Shown here: one piece after another, positions 7,432 to 14,452 of the stretch
Numbering within the stretch: position 1 is the stretch's first letter
Layout: every line of letters starts with the position of its first letter
Program-made: the position numbers and the translations under genes
The notes under the pieces: model-generated
What the model saw: the letters and a program-made list of their open reading frames with translations, nothing else
What the model was told of the DNA's origin: nothing
Databases searched by the model: none
DNA from: a virus
Reading direction: 5' to 3' (one strand)
Virus record (IMG/VR): IMGVR_UViG_3300030061_002297
Location: 1 to 25,206 of that record
DNA: 25,206 nucleotides

Positions 7432-7437
7432 TTATTT
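7426..7437. other. 12-base palindrome spanning two abutting stop codons
   Basis: The perfect palindrome aaataattattt covers the TAA of the plus-strand gene (7429-7431) and the TAA of the minus-strand gene (7432-7434 read in reverse). There is no loop and no GC-rich stem, so it is unlikely to be an intrinsic terminator by itself. It marks the exact point where opposing transcripts meet. Confidence 0.5.
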
Positions 7438-7656
7438 TTTATTTAAATCAATTTTAGTGTTTTCATCACTCAATTTGTTTTGATATTTTTCTGGTAAGTT
7501 TGTATTAAAAGTTACAATGGTATGAACAAAACTATTTATAAAATTTTTAGATGTATCGAAACTTAAAAGCATCCCACCCTTAAAAAATATTTTAAGTCTT
7601 TCTTTCCAAGAAAAATTAAATTTTATATTTCCTGCTTTAATTTGTTTTATTTCCAT
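7432..7656 (-). CDS. Small unknown protein, last gene of the halogenase operon
   Basis: This 74-residue protein is Lys/Phe rich with an amphipathic stretch FSWKERLKIFFKGGMLLSF at about residues 15-33 and a polar, charged C-terminus. No family was recognised. It is co-directional with the oxygenase upstream of it, 13 bases away, and its stop codon abuts the stop of the converging gene. It is probably a real gene because the frame is complete, fills the remaining space exactly and follows the operon. The function is open: an accessory or partner protein of the enzymes is one guess. Confidence 0.55.
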   Translation of the reverse strand: MEIKQIKAGNIKFNFSWKERLKIFFKGGMLLSFDTSKNFINSFVHTIVTFNTNLPEKYQNKLSDENTKIDLNKK

Positions 7657-7669
7657 AAAAACTTATATC

Positions 7670-8272
7670 TTATAATTTTAAATTATCCAAGCTTTCATAA
7701 TATCCAACCTCTCCTTTAAACCATGTATTAAAAGATAAAGTTGTTCTTACTTTGTCACTTGGGTTTGGTTCTACCTCATGAGCTAAACTAGAAGGAAAAA
7801 TAATTAAATTACCTTTAGAGGCAGTCACAGTTAAATCTTGTTCTAAGTATGGAGTGGTTTTATTTTTTTGAAAAATTACTTGTTGATTTAATTTAGTCGG
7901 GCTATGAAATTTTGTCTGTGTATGTTCTCCAGTTAAATAATAAACACCACTATAAATACTATTCGGATGACGGTGTAAATGATGTCCTTCACCAGGTCTA
8001 CTCATAGTCAGCCAAGATTGGGTAATATATAGTTTTGCTCTGTAATCATAGCCCAAAATATTATGGTGATAATTATGTAAATGTCTTAAAATAAATTCCT
8101 TAAAATTTTTAAGTTCATATTTATCTAAGTAAAAATGATTCAAGCTTGTAGAATTTAACATGTTTAAATGAGCCTCGACATTTTTAAAACATTTTTTTTC
8201 TTCATCGTTAATTTCATATTTATCTTCTGATACATAAACAGGTTGTGAAAATAATTCTAAAATTTGACTCAT
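7670..8272 (-). CDS. 2OG/Fe(II) oxygenase-like protein, HxH type
   Basis: This 200-residue protein resembles the putative 2OG-Fe(II) oxygenase family with the signature HxHPNS..SGVYYL: here LHRHPNSIYSGVYYLTG (residues 99-115, His100 and His102). Next comes IIFPSSLAHEVEPN (157-170) with distal His165, then Arg176 and SFN (180-182), where the family binds the 2-oxoglutarate carboxylate. The usual HxD aspartate is replaced by His. Enzymes of this superfamily hydroxylate or otherwise oxidise C-H bonds while splitting 2-oxoglutarate. The start overlaps the preceding stop (ATGA). No Shine-Dalgarno site is visible, so translation is probably coupled. The substrate is unknown. Confidence 0.85.
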   Translation of the reverse strand: MSQILELFSQPVYVSEDKYEINDEEKKCFKNVEAHLNMLNSTSLNHFYLDKYELKNFKEFILRHLHNYHHNILGYDYRAKLYITQSWLTMSRPGEGHHLHRHPNSIYSGVYYLTGEHTQTKFHSPTKLNQQVIFQKNKTTPYLEQDLTVTASKGNLIIFPSSLAHEVEPNPSDKVRTTLSFNTWFKGEVGYYESLDNLKL

Positions 8273-8781
8273 TTTATTTCTTTATATATAATATTTAAAT
8301 TTATTCTTACTTTGTCTACATTACAAGAAATTCCTTTATGTAATAAATTACTTTCAAAAACTTTTGCTTGTCCCATTTTATCTTTGTATATTTTCCCATC
8401 TATGTCAGTTCCTCCATCTGTTGTATGTAAGTTATAGACTATGGTTTTACATTTATTTGGGATTGGCCAATCTCTATGATATTTTGACAAACTAGGTGTG
8501 TAATATAGATTCCAAAAAAATCTGTGAGGTTCTGTTTTTACTTTTAATCTTTCACTGACTTTATCTAATATTAATTGTGCATAATCATTCAATTCTTTAT
8601 ACTCACTACCATCTTTTCCCTCTTGATAAGTTATATTTTGTAAACCAGTGTTATATGACATTAATGTTTCTAGTTGAGATAAATGCATTTCATCTCTAGA
8701 TATAAACCATTCATGTCTTGTAACTAAATCAAGTATTTTTAAATTAGTATCTGGAGGTAGTATTTTATCAAAAATTTTCAT
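8269..8781 (-). CDS. 2OG/Fe(II) oxygenase-like protein, HxD type
   Basis: This 170-residue protein carries the iron-binding facial triad in order: His102 and Asp104 in KYHRDWP, distal His148 in ESNLLHKGIS, and an arginine (Arg159 in KVRINLNI) suited to bind 2-oxoglutarate. A TDGGTDIDGK turn (121-130) precedes the last strands, like the GG turn of prolyl-hydroxylase-type double-stranded beta-helix proteins. The first 90 residues are helical. It is smaller than typical cellular members but similar to phage ones. The start overlaps the previous gene by one base, and the stop overlaps the next start (ATGA). The substrate is unknown. Confidence 0.8.
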   Translation of the reverse strand: MKIFDKILPPDTNLKILDLVTRHEWFISRDEMHLSQLETLMSYNTGLQNITYQEGKDGSEYKELNDYAQLILDKVSERLKVKTEPHRFFWNLYYTPSLSKYHRDWPIPNKCKTIVYNLHTTDGGTDIDGKIYKDKMGQAKVFESNLLHKGISCNVDKVRINLNIIYKEIK

Positions 8782-9329
8782 TAAAATCCCCAGCTTACAT
8801 AAGAGTATCTAATACCTTCTTTAATATCATTTACTCTATGTGCGTATATAAAATTACTAGGAAATAATAAAATATCCCCTTGCTTTAATTTAACAGTGTG
8901 TTCATCATTAAAAATAAATTCTCCACCAGAAAAATTATCATTTAACAAACCAACGACAGAAATTATAGGAACACCTTTATTTTCCCCATCAAATATAGAA
9001 TGAATATGATCTACATGATTTTTCATGTTTGTTCCTTCTTTGTATCGATTGAAACGTATTTTTGTCATTGCTGTAATCCAGGAATGAATATTATGTTTTG
9101 CTCTATAGTTTTCACAACATTTAATAATAACATCTTGTAATATTTTATGGTTGTCTCCAGCAGGTAGAACCTCTAATTCTTTATCGGTTCTTGCACCAAC
9201 AACTTGGCCTTTTTCATTAGACCAGGAATGAGAATCCCATTTTTTTTGGTTGAGTAAATTAATTAAATTATTACAGAAATTTTTGTCAAGGGCGTTTTGA
9301 ACTTCTATGTAATCATATATTTTTTTCAT
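8781..9329 (-). CDS. Prolyl 4-hydroxylase-like 2OG/Fe(II) oxygenase
   Basis: This 182-residue protein is the clearest prolyl-4-hydroxylase-type member of the operon. It shows HVD (His105, Asp107), the LLNDNFSGGEFIF core (128-140), QGDILLFPSNFIYAHRV (150-166) with distal His164, and Arg174 before the last strand. The N-terminal 30 residues form a helix-rich cap (LDKNFCNNLINLLNQKKW). Relatives hydroxylate proline or other residues in proteins, but phage members have been found without known targets. It overlaps the halogenase by four bases (ATGA), which suggests matched production of the two enzymes. Substrate assignment is not possible from sequence. Confidence 0.88.
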   Translation of the reverse strand: MKKIYDYIEVQNALDKNFCNNLINLLNQKKWDSHSWSNEKGQVVGARTDKELEVLPAGDNHKILQDVIIKCCENYRAKHNIHSWITAMTKIRFNRYKEGTNMKNHVDHIHSIFDGENKGVPIISVVGLLNDNFSGGEFIFNDEHTVKLKQGDILLFPSNFIYAHRVNDIKEGIRYSYVSWGF

Positions 9330-10738
9330 CTTATACTTTCTATTACTTTGTTATGTGTAATATATTCTTTTGTAAAATTAAATAAGTCTTTATGTTGTTG
9401 TAGTGCAAAAGCTTTTAAAGGGGAGGCTGCATCTAATTCTTTTTTTATGTTTGATATATTAAATTTATCTAAAGCGTGTAATACAATAATCCAGTTTGGA
9501 GCTCTAAACATATGCCAACCAATTTTAAAATCGCTATTTCTAATCATTCTTATTTTTGAAATTTCTAGTTTTTCTTGTACTCCATCAAGTATAGGTAACT
9601 CTTGCATGTCTTTCCAAAAAGAAGTGTTTTGTTTTTTAGTCAAATAATGCAGTTGAACAAATTCAATTAAATTTGTGAATAAATACTCATTATGTTTATT
9701 AAAAGATTTTTTATCTAGCGATGGTAAAAATTGATTCAAACAAAAAGCTTGTTGAATTATACTGCCAATTGAAGTTGCTTCTAGTGGTTCTACAAACCCA
9801 GCCGACAAACCAATAGCTACAACATTTTTATACCAAAAAGTTTTAACTCTACCTGCTTCAAATTTAAAAGAACGGGTTGGTTTAATTTTTTGTTGATATA
9901 CAGATTCTACTTCTTTAATTGCTTCTTCCTCTGTAGTGTGGTTTGAACTATAAACATATCCATTGCCATACCTTTCTTGAGTTGGAATCTTCCAATTCCA
10001 ACCATAATTAAATGCTCTTGATAATGTCCAAGCATTAAATTCTTTTTCTTTTGCTGTAGGAAAAGCAAATGCGCTGTCTAAAGGTAAATATTTTTTATAA
10101 GAAATATAAGGCACCTCTAATTGTTTCTTTATTAAAAAACCTGTAAAGCCACTACAATCAATAAATAAATCTGCAATATAATTTTGTTTTTGTCCTTCTA
10201 AATGTTTTATGTTACCTAAATCGTTTTTAAAGATGTTTGTAATTTTATCTTCTATAATAAGTATATTCTTTTCAATACATACTTTGTTTAAAAAAGAATT
10301 TAATTTAAAAGTATCAAAATGGTATTGTAATACTAAATCTTTGTAATCTCTTTTAATAAATTTATTATGGTATAAATTTTGATGAGACATTTGTTTTGCA
10401 TTTATGTTTTTAGATATTAGATTTGCATATAAATAATAATAATCCCCACTCTCTTGACTAAAGTCAGAATTTACTGAATGAAGAAAAGGTTCTTTAGTCC
10501 AACCTTCAAACATGATTCCTGATTTTAAAGTTGCTCCAGTTTCTTTTATTAAGTCTTTAAATTCAATTCCAATATAACTCATAAACTCAGCCCAATGTTC
10601 TGTGGATCCTTCACCTACTCCAACTATACCTATGTCATCTGATTTAATAATATTTATCTTATAATTTGGAAATTTAGTTTTTAATATTAATGCAGTTACA
10701 AGTCCTGCAGTACCGGCTCCTAAAATATTAATTTTCAT
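9326..10738 (-). CDS. Flavin-dependent halogenase (tryptophan-halogenase family)
   Basis: This 470-residue protein carries the family hallmarks. The FAD-binding GAGTAG is at residues 7-12, GVGEGST at 40-46 and the halogenase signature WNWKIP at 247-252. Lys72 in LKSGIMFEGW aligns with the catalytic lysine of PrnA (Lys79). The SAGFVEPLEATSIGSI block at 312-327 includes Glu320, matching the Glu of the PLES motif in bacterial enzymes; the Ser after it is Ala321 here. The reaction uses FADH2, oxygen and halide to make hypohalous acid, passed to the lysine for electrophilic halogenation. It is shorter than PrnA or RebH (about 530), so the substrate cap probably differs. A cyanophage relative, VirX1, halogenates diverse small substrates. 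No flavin reductase gene is in the window, so the host likely supplies FADH2. Confidence 0.95.
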   Translation of the reverse strand: MKINILGAGTAGLVTALILKTKFPNYKINIIKSDDIGIVGVGEGSTEHWAEFMSYIGIEFKDLIKETGATLKSGIMFEGWTKEPFLHSVNSDFSQESGDYYYLYANLISKNINAKQMSHQNLYHNKFIKRDYKDLVLQYHFDTFKLNSFLNKVCIEKNILIIEDKITNIFKNDLGNIKHLEGQKQNYIADLFIDCSGFTGFLIKKQLEVPYISYKKYLPLDSAFAFPTAKEKEFNAWTLSRAFNYGWNWKIPTQERYGNGYVYSSNHTTEEEAIKEVESVYQQKIKPTRSFKFEAGRVKTFWYKNVVAIGLSAGFVEPLEATSIGSIIQQAFCLNQFLPSLDKKSFNKHNEYLFTNLIEFVQLHYLTKKQNTSFWKDMQELPILDGVQEKLEISKIRMIRNSDFKIGWHMFRAPNWIIVLHALDKFNISNIKKELDAASPLKAFALQQHKDLFNFTKEYITHNKVIESIR

Positions 10739-11271
10739 ATTTTTATTGGAATATTAGTATTGTCCCAACTTTTTACATCAGTCATATTAAAAGCTAAACT
10801 AAATCTTTGTTTTATTTTTGACTGAGCAACAAGATGTTTCATGATAGGATTGAATAAAATAAACCTACCTTTTACAGAATTAATTACTTGTTTAATTTCT
10901 GGAAAACTAGTACCCGGGCCACCAGTAGTCAAATATAGAATGCCACAAAATGCTGTAGCTTCTCCTTCATGAGAGTGATAATCTGTTGAATCTCCTTCAT
11001 TCATTATAACACCCCATGAGTCTTTTATGATAAAAGATTTTTCCCATATCTTTTTTATATCAGGTTGAATTAATTTTAAAAAATTATGAAAATCTGGATC
11101 ACCATTAAATCTTTCAAAAGAAGTCATGTGAGGCACATTTGTTTTATAACTTAAGGTTGGGTCTATATTAAGTTTTATTTTTTCAATTAATTTATCGCAA
11201 AGGCTCATGTCTGTTATATCATTTGAAACTATTTTAACTTTTTTTTCTATGGTAAATTCTAAATCTTGCAT
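10735..11271 (-). CDS. 2OG/Fe(II) oxygenase-like protein, HxH type (second copy)
   Basis: This 178-residue protein shows DYHSHEGE (His99, His101, Glu102), the strand AFCGILYLTTGGPGTSF (107-123), GRFILFNPIMKHLVAQ (135-150) with distal His146, and RFSLAFN (156-162) with Arg156. The spacing and the HxH pattern match the 200-residue protein at 7670-8272, so the two are distant relatives within this operon. The metal-binding aspartate is absent; His101 or Glu102 could replace it. It overlaps the halogenase by four bases and the upstream methyltransferase-like gene by 13 bases. The role is probably oxidation of a substrate handled by the same pathway, which is inference. Confidence 0.8.
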   Translation of the reverse strand: MQDLEFTIEKKVKIVSNDITDMSLCDKLIEKIKLNIDPTLSYKTNVPHMTSFERFNGDPDFHNFLKLIQPDIKKIWEKSFIIKDSWGVIMNEGDSTDYHSHEGEATAFCGILYLTTGGPGTSFPEIKQVINSVKGRFILFNPIMKHLVAQSKIKQRFSLAFNMTDVKSWDNTNIPIKI

Positions 11272-11762
11272 TCTATTCTATCTGCAAATACTGTTGTAAT
11301 TGTTTCATCATTTTTTATATTACGCCAGCCGAAGTCATAAGCGTTTTTATATTTTCTTTTAAGATAAAAATAAGCCTCTGGATTCCAATTTCCATTATCA
11401 AGTATTAAAATATTTTTATAATTATAAATTTCTATAAGATTTTTTGCAATCACCTCTCTTGAAATATTTTTGTAATTATTATCGATTAATATACAGTGCG
11501 CTTCTTCTATTGATTCTTTAAATTTTGGCTTTGAAATAGTGTCAAAATTAAAGGGAAATATTTCTACGTTATCTAACCTCATTTTTTTTATGTGTTCTAG
11601 ATAATCAGGATCATCTTCATAAGTAGTCACTTTTTTAAAAAATTTATTAAAATAAATTGTTGAATTACCACAACCAAATTCAACTAAATTAAAATTTTTT
11701 GTATCTTGTTTTTTAAACCATTCCAAAAAACTAAAAGTAAGTAAAGGAGTTGGATCTAACAT
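11259..11762 (-). CDS. Methyltransferase-like protein (class I SAM fold)
   Basis: This 167-residue protein has the start of a Rossmann fold: FNLVEFGCGNST (residues 24-35) is a good motif I, VTTYEDDPDYL (45-55) gives the acidic end of strand 2, CILIDNNYKN (90-99) fits strand 4, and ILILDNGNW (118-126) fits strand 5. It is short for a stand-alone methyltransferase (usually over 200) and lacks an obvious target-binding insert, so it may act on a small molecule or be catalytically reduced. It shares one base with the upstream stop and overlaps the next gene by 13 bases. A methyl group could be added to a halogenated or hydroxylated product; that coupling is inferred. Confidence 0.7.
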   Translation of the reverse strand: MLDPTPLLTFSFLEWFKKQDTKNFNLVEFGCGNSTIYFNKFFKKVTTYEDDPDYLEHIKKMRLDNVEIFPFNFDTISKPKFKESIEEAHCILIDNNYKNISREVIAKNLIEIYNYKNILILDNGNWNPEAYFYLKRKYKNAYDFGWRNIKNDETITTVFADRIECKI

Positions 11763-12247
11763 TAGACGTAATTAATATTAATATTTAAACGTATATCTTG
11801 GTCAGTACAAGTAGTGCTTTGATGAGGTTTACTAGTATCAAAAAACACTGCTCTGTTTGCAATACTTTCGATTTTAGTTCCGTCTTTTAAAATAGTATAT
11901 CCATTACTGCTATTTATATGAAATATTAAACCCCTGTGTGGCACTGGTAAATCAGTATGCAAGGCATGTGTGAATTGTGTTTCAGTAGATGGATAGCAAT
12001 TAGCTTTTGCTCTTATTAGAGAATAGTAAGTAAAATTACTCATTATAGGAATTATTACTTGTTTAAAAAAATCACTACATACAGAATTGTCTTGGTAAAA
12101 ATAATGCACAAAATGATACAAATCATTAGAATTTGGAGTTGCGGTTCCTAGTTTATAATAATAGGGTAGTTGAAAAGTAACAATATCTTGTATTTTCTTA
12201 AATACCTCATTGTCGAGAAAGTTATCTACTATTTTAAGGTCGTTCAT
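11762..12247 (-). CDS. 2OG/Fe(II) oxygenase-like protein, HxD type, first gene of the operon
   Basis: This 161-residue protein has the facial triad HTD (His97, Asp99), His142 in DTSKPHQSTTC, and Arg153 in DIRLNINI. The segment LIFHINSSNGYTILKDGTKI (107-126) before the distal His is a pattern common in marine-phage oxygenases. The N-terminal half is helical and carries KANCYPST just before the iron motif. It is the promoter-proximal gene of the minus-strand operon, with its ATG 51 bases from the divergent nozzle-like gene. No Shine-Dalgarno site is visible before the ATG. The substrate is unknown. Confidence 0.83.
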   Translation of the reverse strand: MNDLKIVDNFLDNEVFKKIQDIVTFQLPYYYKLGTATPNSNDLYHFVHYFYQDNSVCSDFFKQVIIPIMSNFTYYSLIRAKANCYPSTETQFTHALHTDLPVPHRGLIFHINSSNGYTILKDGTKIESIANRAVFFDTSKPHQSTTCTDQDIRLNININYV

Positions 12248-12298
12248 GTTATTTATTCTGATACTATACTATAGTATAATAATCTAGTAAAATTAGTT
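12248..12298. promoter_or_regulatory. Divergent promoter/operator region with a 14-base palindrome
   Basis: This 51-base gap separates the minus-strand operon from the plus-strand nozzle-like gene. It contains the perfect palindrome tatactatagtata (12265-12278). A consensus -10 box TATAAT (12275-12280) overlaps its right arm and has a weak -35 (tttatt, 12252-12257) 17 bases upstream, pointing to the plus strand. On the minus strand the same palindrome offers TATACT. A palindrome over two outward promoters could be an operator controlling both directions. No Shine-Dalgarno site is seen for either first gene. Promoter activity is inferred from sequence match only. Confidence 0.55.
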
Positions 12299-14452
12299 AT
12301 GCCTTTAACAAACGTACAGATACAACCAGGATTTAATAAACAAGTCACAGAAGTAGGAGCAGAAGGTCAATGGACTGATGGTGACTTTGTTAGGTTTAGA
12401 TATGGTCTGCCTGAAAAAATTGGTGGTTGGGAACAAATTACTTCTTCTACTTTAGTAGGAGCTGCAAGAGATCAACTAGTTTGGGCTGATTTAGATGGTA
12501 GAAGATACGCAGCCATAGGTACTAACAAGGCTTTAATTATTTATTTTGAAGGTGCATTCTATGATGTCTCACCATTAGGTGCTGCAATTACTGGAGCATC
12601 TTTTACGACAGCTAACACTAGTCCAACCGTTACAGTAAACAAAATTGCTCATGGTTTATCTGCGGGGGATTTGTTTACATTTACCTCAGTTACACCTCCG
12701 GTAGGAGCTGGTTATTCTGTTGCAGATTTTACTACAAATACTTTTGAAGTTGTAACTGTGCCAAGTCAAGATACATTTACTATAACTATGTCATCTAATG
12801 CTGGAACAACCGTAGCAGCTAGTGGTTCTGCTATAATTAATCCTTACGTAAAAGTAGGTCCCTTAAGTCAAACTTCTGGTTTTGGTTATGGTACTTCTGG
12901 GTGGGGTGGATCGTCAGGAGTAATATCAACATTAAATGGTTTATTACAAGATGACACTGCAGGAACTGGAGGATCAGGAACTTCAATTACATTATCCTCA
13001 GTGGTTGGTTTTCCAACATCAGGAACAATTAAAGTTGGAACTGAATTTATTTCTTATACTGGAATTTCATCAAACGATTTAACTGGAATAACTAGAGCAG
13101 TAGCAGGTACAAGATCAGCTCATGGAAGTGGGGCTTCTGTTGAAGTTTACCTTGGATGGGGTTCAGCATCATTAACTGGTGGAGTAACTCTAGAATCTGC
13201 GTCATGGTCATTAGATCACTTTGGTTCAAAATTAATTGCAACAATAAAGGACGGACAAACATTTGAGTGGAACACTATTAGTTCAACCGCTGCAGCCTTA
13301 ACTACTAGAGCAGCAGTCATTAGTGGAGCTCCAACAAAATCTGTCATGTCAATTGTTTCTGAAAGAGATAGACATTTAGTAATTCTTGGAACAGAAACTA
13401 CAATCGGCACTTCAGGCACACAAGATAAAATGTTTATTAGATTTTCGGATCAAGAAGATATATCTGATTATGCTCCAACTTCAGTTAATACTGCGGGTAC
13501 ATTTAGAATAGATTCAGGAACTAAAATTATGGGAGCTGTAAGAGGTAAAGATTATATACTGATTCTTACTGATACATCTGCATATGTCATGCAGTTTGTT
13601 GGTCCTCCATTTACATTTTCAATAAGACAAGTTGGTTCTAATTGTGGGGCTATAGGACAACATGCTATTAAGTATGCGAATGGAGCTGTTTACTGGATGG
13701 GCCAAGCTGGAGGTTTTTTTGTTTACGATGGTACTGTAAAATCTTTACCATGTTTAGTTGAAGATTTTGTATTTACAAATAAGGGAAATAATCTTGGTTT
13801 AAGTTATGCAAATGGCGAACAAATTTATGCAGGACAAAACCATCTATACGAAGAAATCAGTTGGTTCTACCCTAAAGATGGTTCAACATTAATTGATAGA
13901 GTTGTTACTTATAATTATGCCGGACAAACTTGGACTACTGGTTCATTGTCAAGGACTACTTGGTTTGATGCAACATTATATGATAACCCCTATGCAACTG
14001 AATATGGAGCAACTGGAACTCCAACATTTCCTACTATCCAAGGTGTAACAAATCAAAACGGTGCATCAACTTATTATGCTCATGAAGTTGGTAATAATCA
14101 GGTAGATTCTGCTGGTAATAAAACAGCTATTCCGGCTTTTATTCAATCTGGTGATTTTGATTTAAGTCAAGGAGGAGATGGTCAGTTGTTTATGAGTATG
14201 AGAAGATTTGTTCCTGATTTTAAATTAATTACAGGTAATGCACAAATCACTATTAACTTAAAAGACTTTCCATCAGATGCCTCCGTATCATCTCCTTTAG
14301 GTCCATTTACAATTGATAGCACAACTGGTAAAGTAGATACCCGTGCACGAACAAGGTTTGCAAGTTTAAAAATTGCAAATACATCTACAGACGAAGAATG
14401 GAGATACGGCACATTTAGAGCAGATATACAACCAGACGGAATGAGGGGATAA
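12299..14452 (+). CDS. Large nozzle-like tail protein (gp12/gp10-type) with two inserted small domains
   Basis: This 717-residue beta-rich protein starts MPLTNVQIQPGFNKQVTE, followed by WTDGDFVRFRYGLPEKIGGW (about residues 26-45), a widespread start for marine podovirus nozzle-like proteins. Two insert domains are visible. Residues about 105-180 are a beta domain (VNKIAHGLSAGDLFTF ... VPSQDTFTITMSS). Residues about 218-285 are a phage beta domain with FPTSGTIKVGTEFISYTG and ITRAVAGTRSAHGSGA. The rest shows beta-propeller-like strands (YWMGQAGGFFVYDG). A T7 gp12 or P22 gp10 type role, closing the tail channel below the adaptor, is the best fit. It ends one base into the next gene. Confidence 0.75.
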   Translation: MPLTNVQIQPGFNKQVTEVGAEGQWTDGDFVRFRYGLPEKIGGWEQITSSTLVGAARDQLVWADLDGRRYAAIGTNKALIIYFEGAFYDVSPLGAAITGASFTTANTSPTVTVNKIAHGLSAGDLFTFTSVTPPVGAGYSVADFTTNTFEVVTVPSQDTFTITMSSNAGTTVAASGSAIINPYVKVGPLSQTSGFGYGTSGWGGSSGVISTLNGLLQDDTAGTGGSGTSITLSSVVGFPTSGTIKVGTEFISYTGISSNDLTGITRAVAGTRSAHGSGASVEVYLGWGSASLTGGVTLESASWSLDHFGSKLIATIKDGQTFEWNTISSTAAALTTRAAVISGAPTKSVMSIVSERDRHLVILGTETTIGTSGTQDKMFIRFSDQEDISDYAPTSVNTAGTFRIDSGTKIMGAVRGKDYILILTDTSAYVMQFVGPPFTFSIRQVGSNCGAIGQHAIKYANGAVYWMGQAGGFFVYDGTVKSLPCLVEDFVFTNKGNNLGLSYANGEQIYAGQNHLYEEISWFYPKDGSTLIDRVVTYNYAGQTWTTGSLSRTTWFDATLYDNPYATEYGATGTPTFPTIQGVTNQNGASTYYAHEVGNNQVDSAGNKTAIPAFIQSGDFDLSQGGDGQLFMSMRRFVPDFKLITGNAQITINLKDFPSDASVSSPLGPFTIDSTTGKVDTRARTRFASLKIANTSTDEEWRYGTFRADIQPDGMRG

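Noticed and set aside
9297-9647. Plus-strand open frame of 116 codons opposite the halogenase end
   Set aside because: It lies antisense to two well-supported enzymes, has no family features or ribosome site and is expected by chance opposite AT-rich coding DNA.
7432-12247. Transposon or integron-type mobile element carrying the cassette
   Set aside because: No transposase, integrase, terminal inverted repeats or target duplication could be seen at either border.
12268-12274. ACTATAG resembling the core of a T7-type RNA polymerase promoter
   Set aside because: The same seven bases occur inside coding sequence (for example 4523-4529 and about 20470), there is no longer shared consensus around them, and here they are explained by the palindrome.
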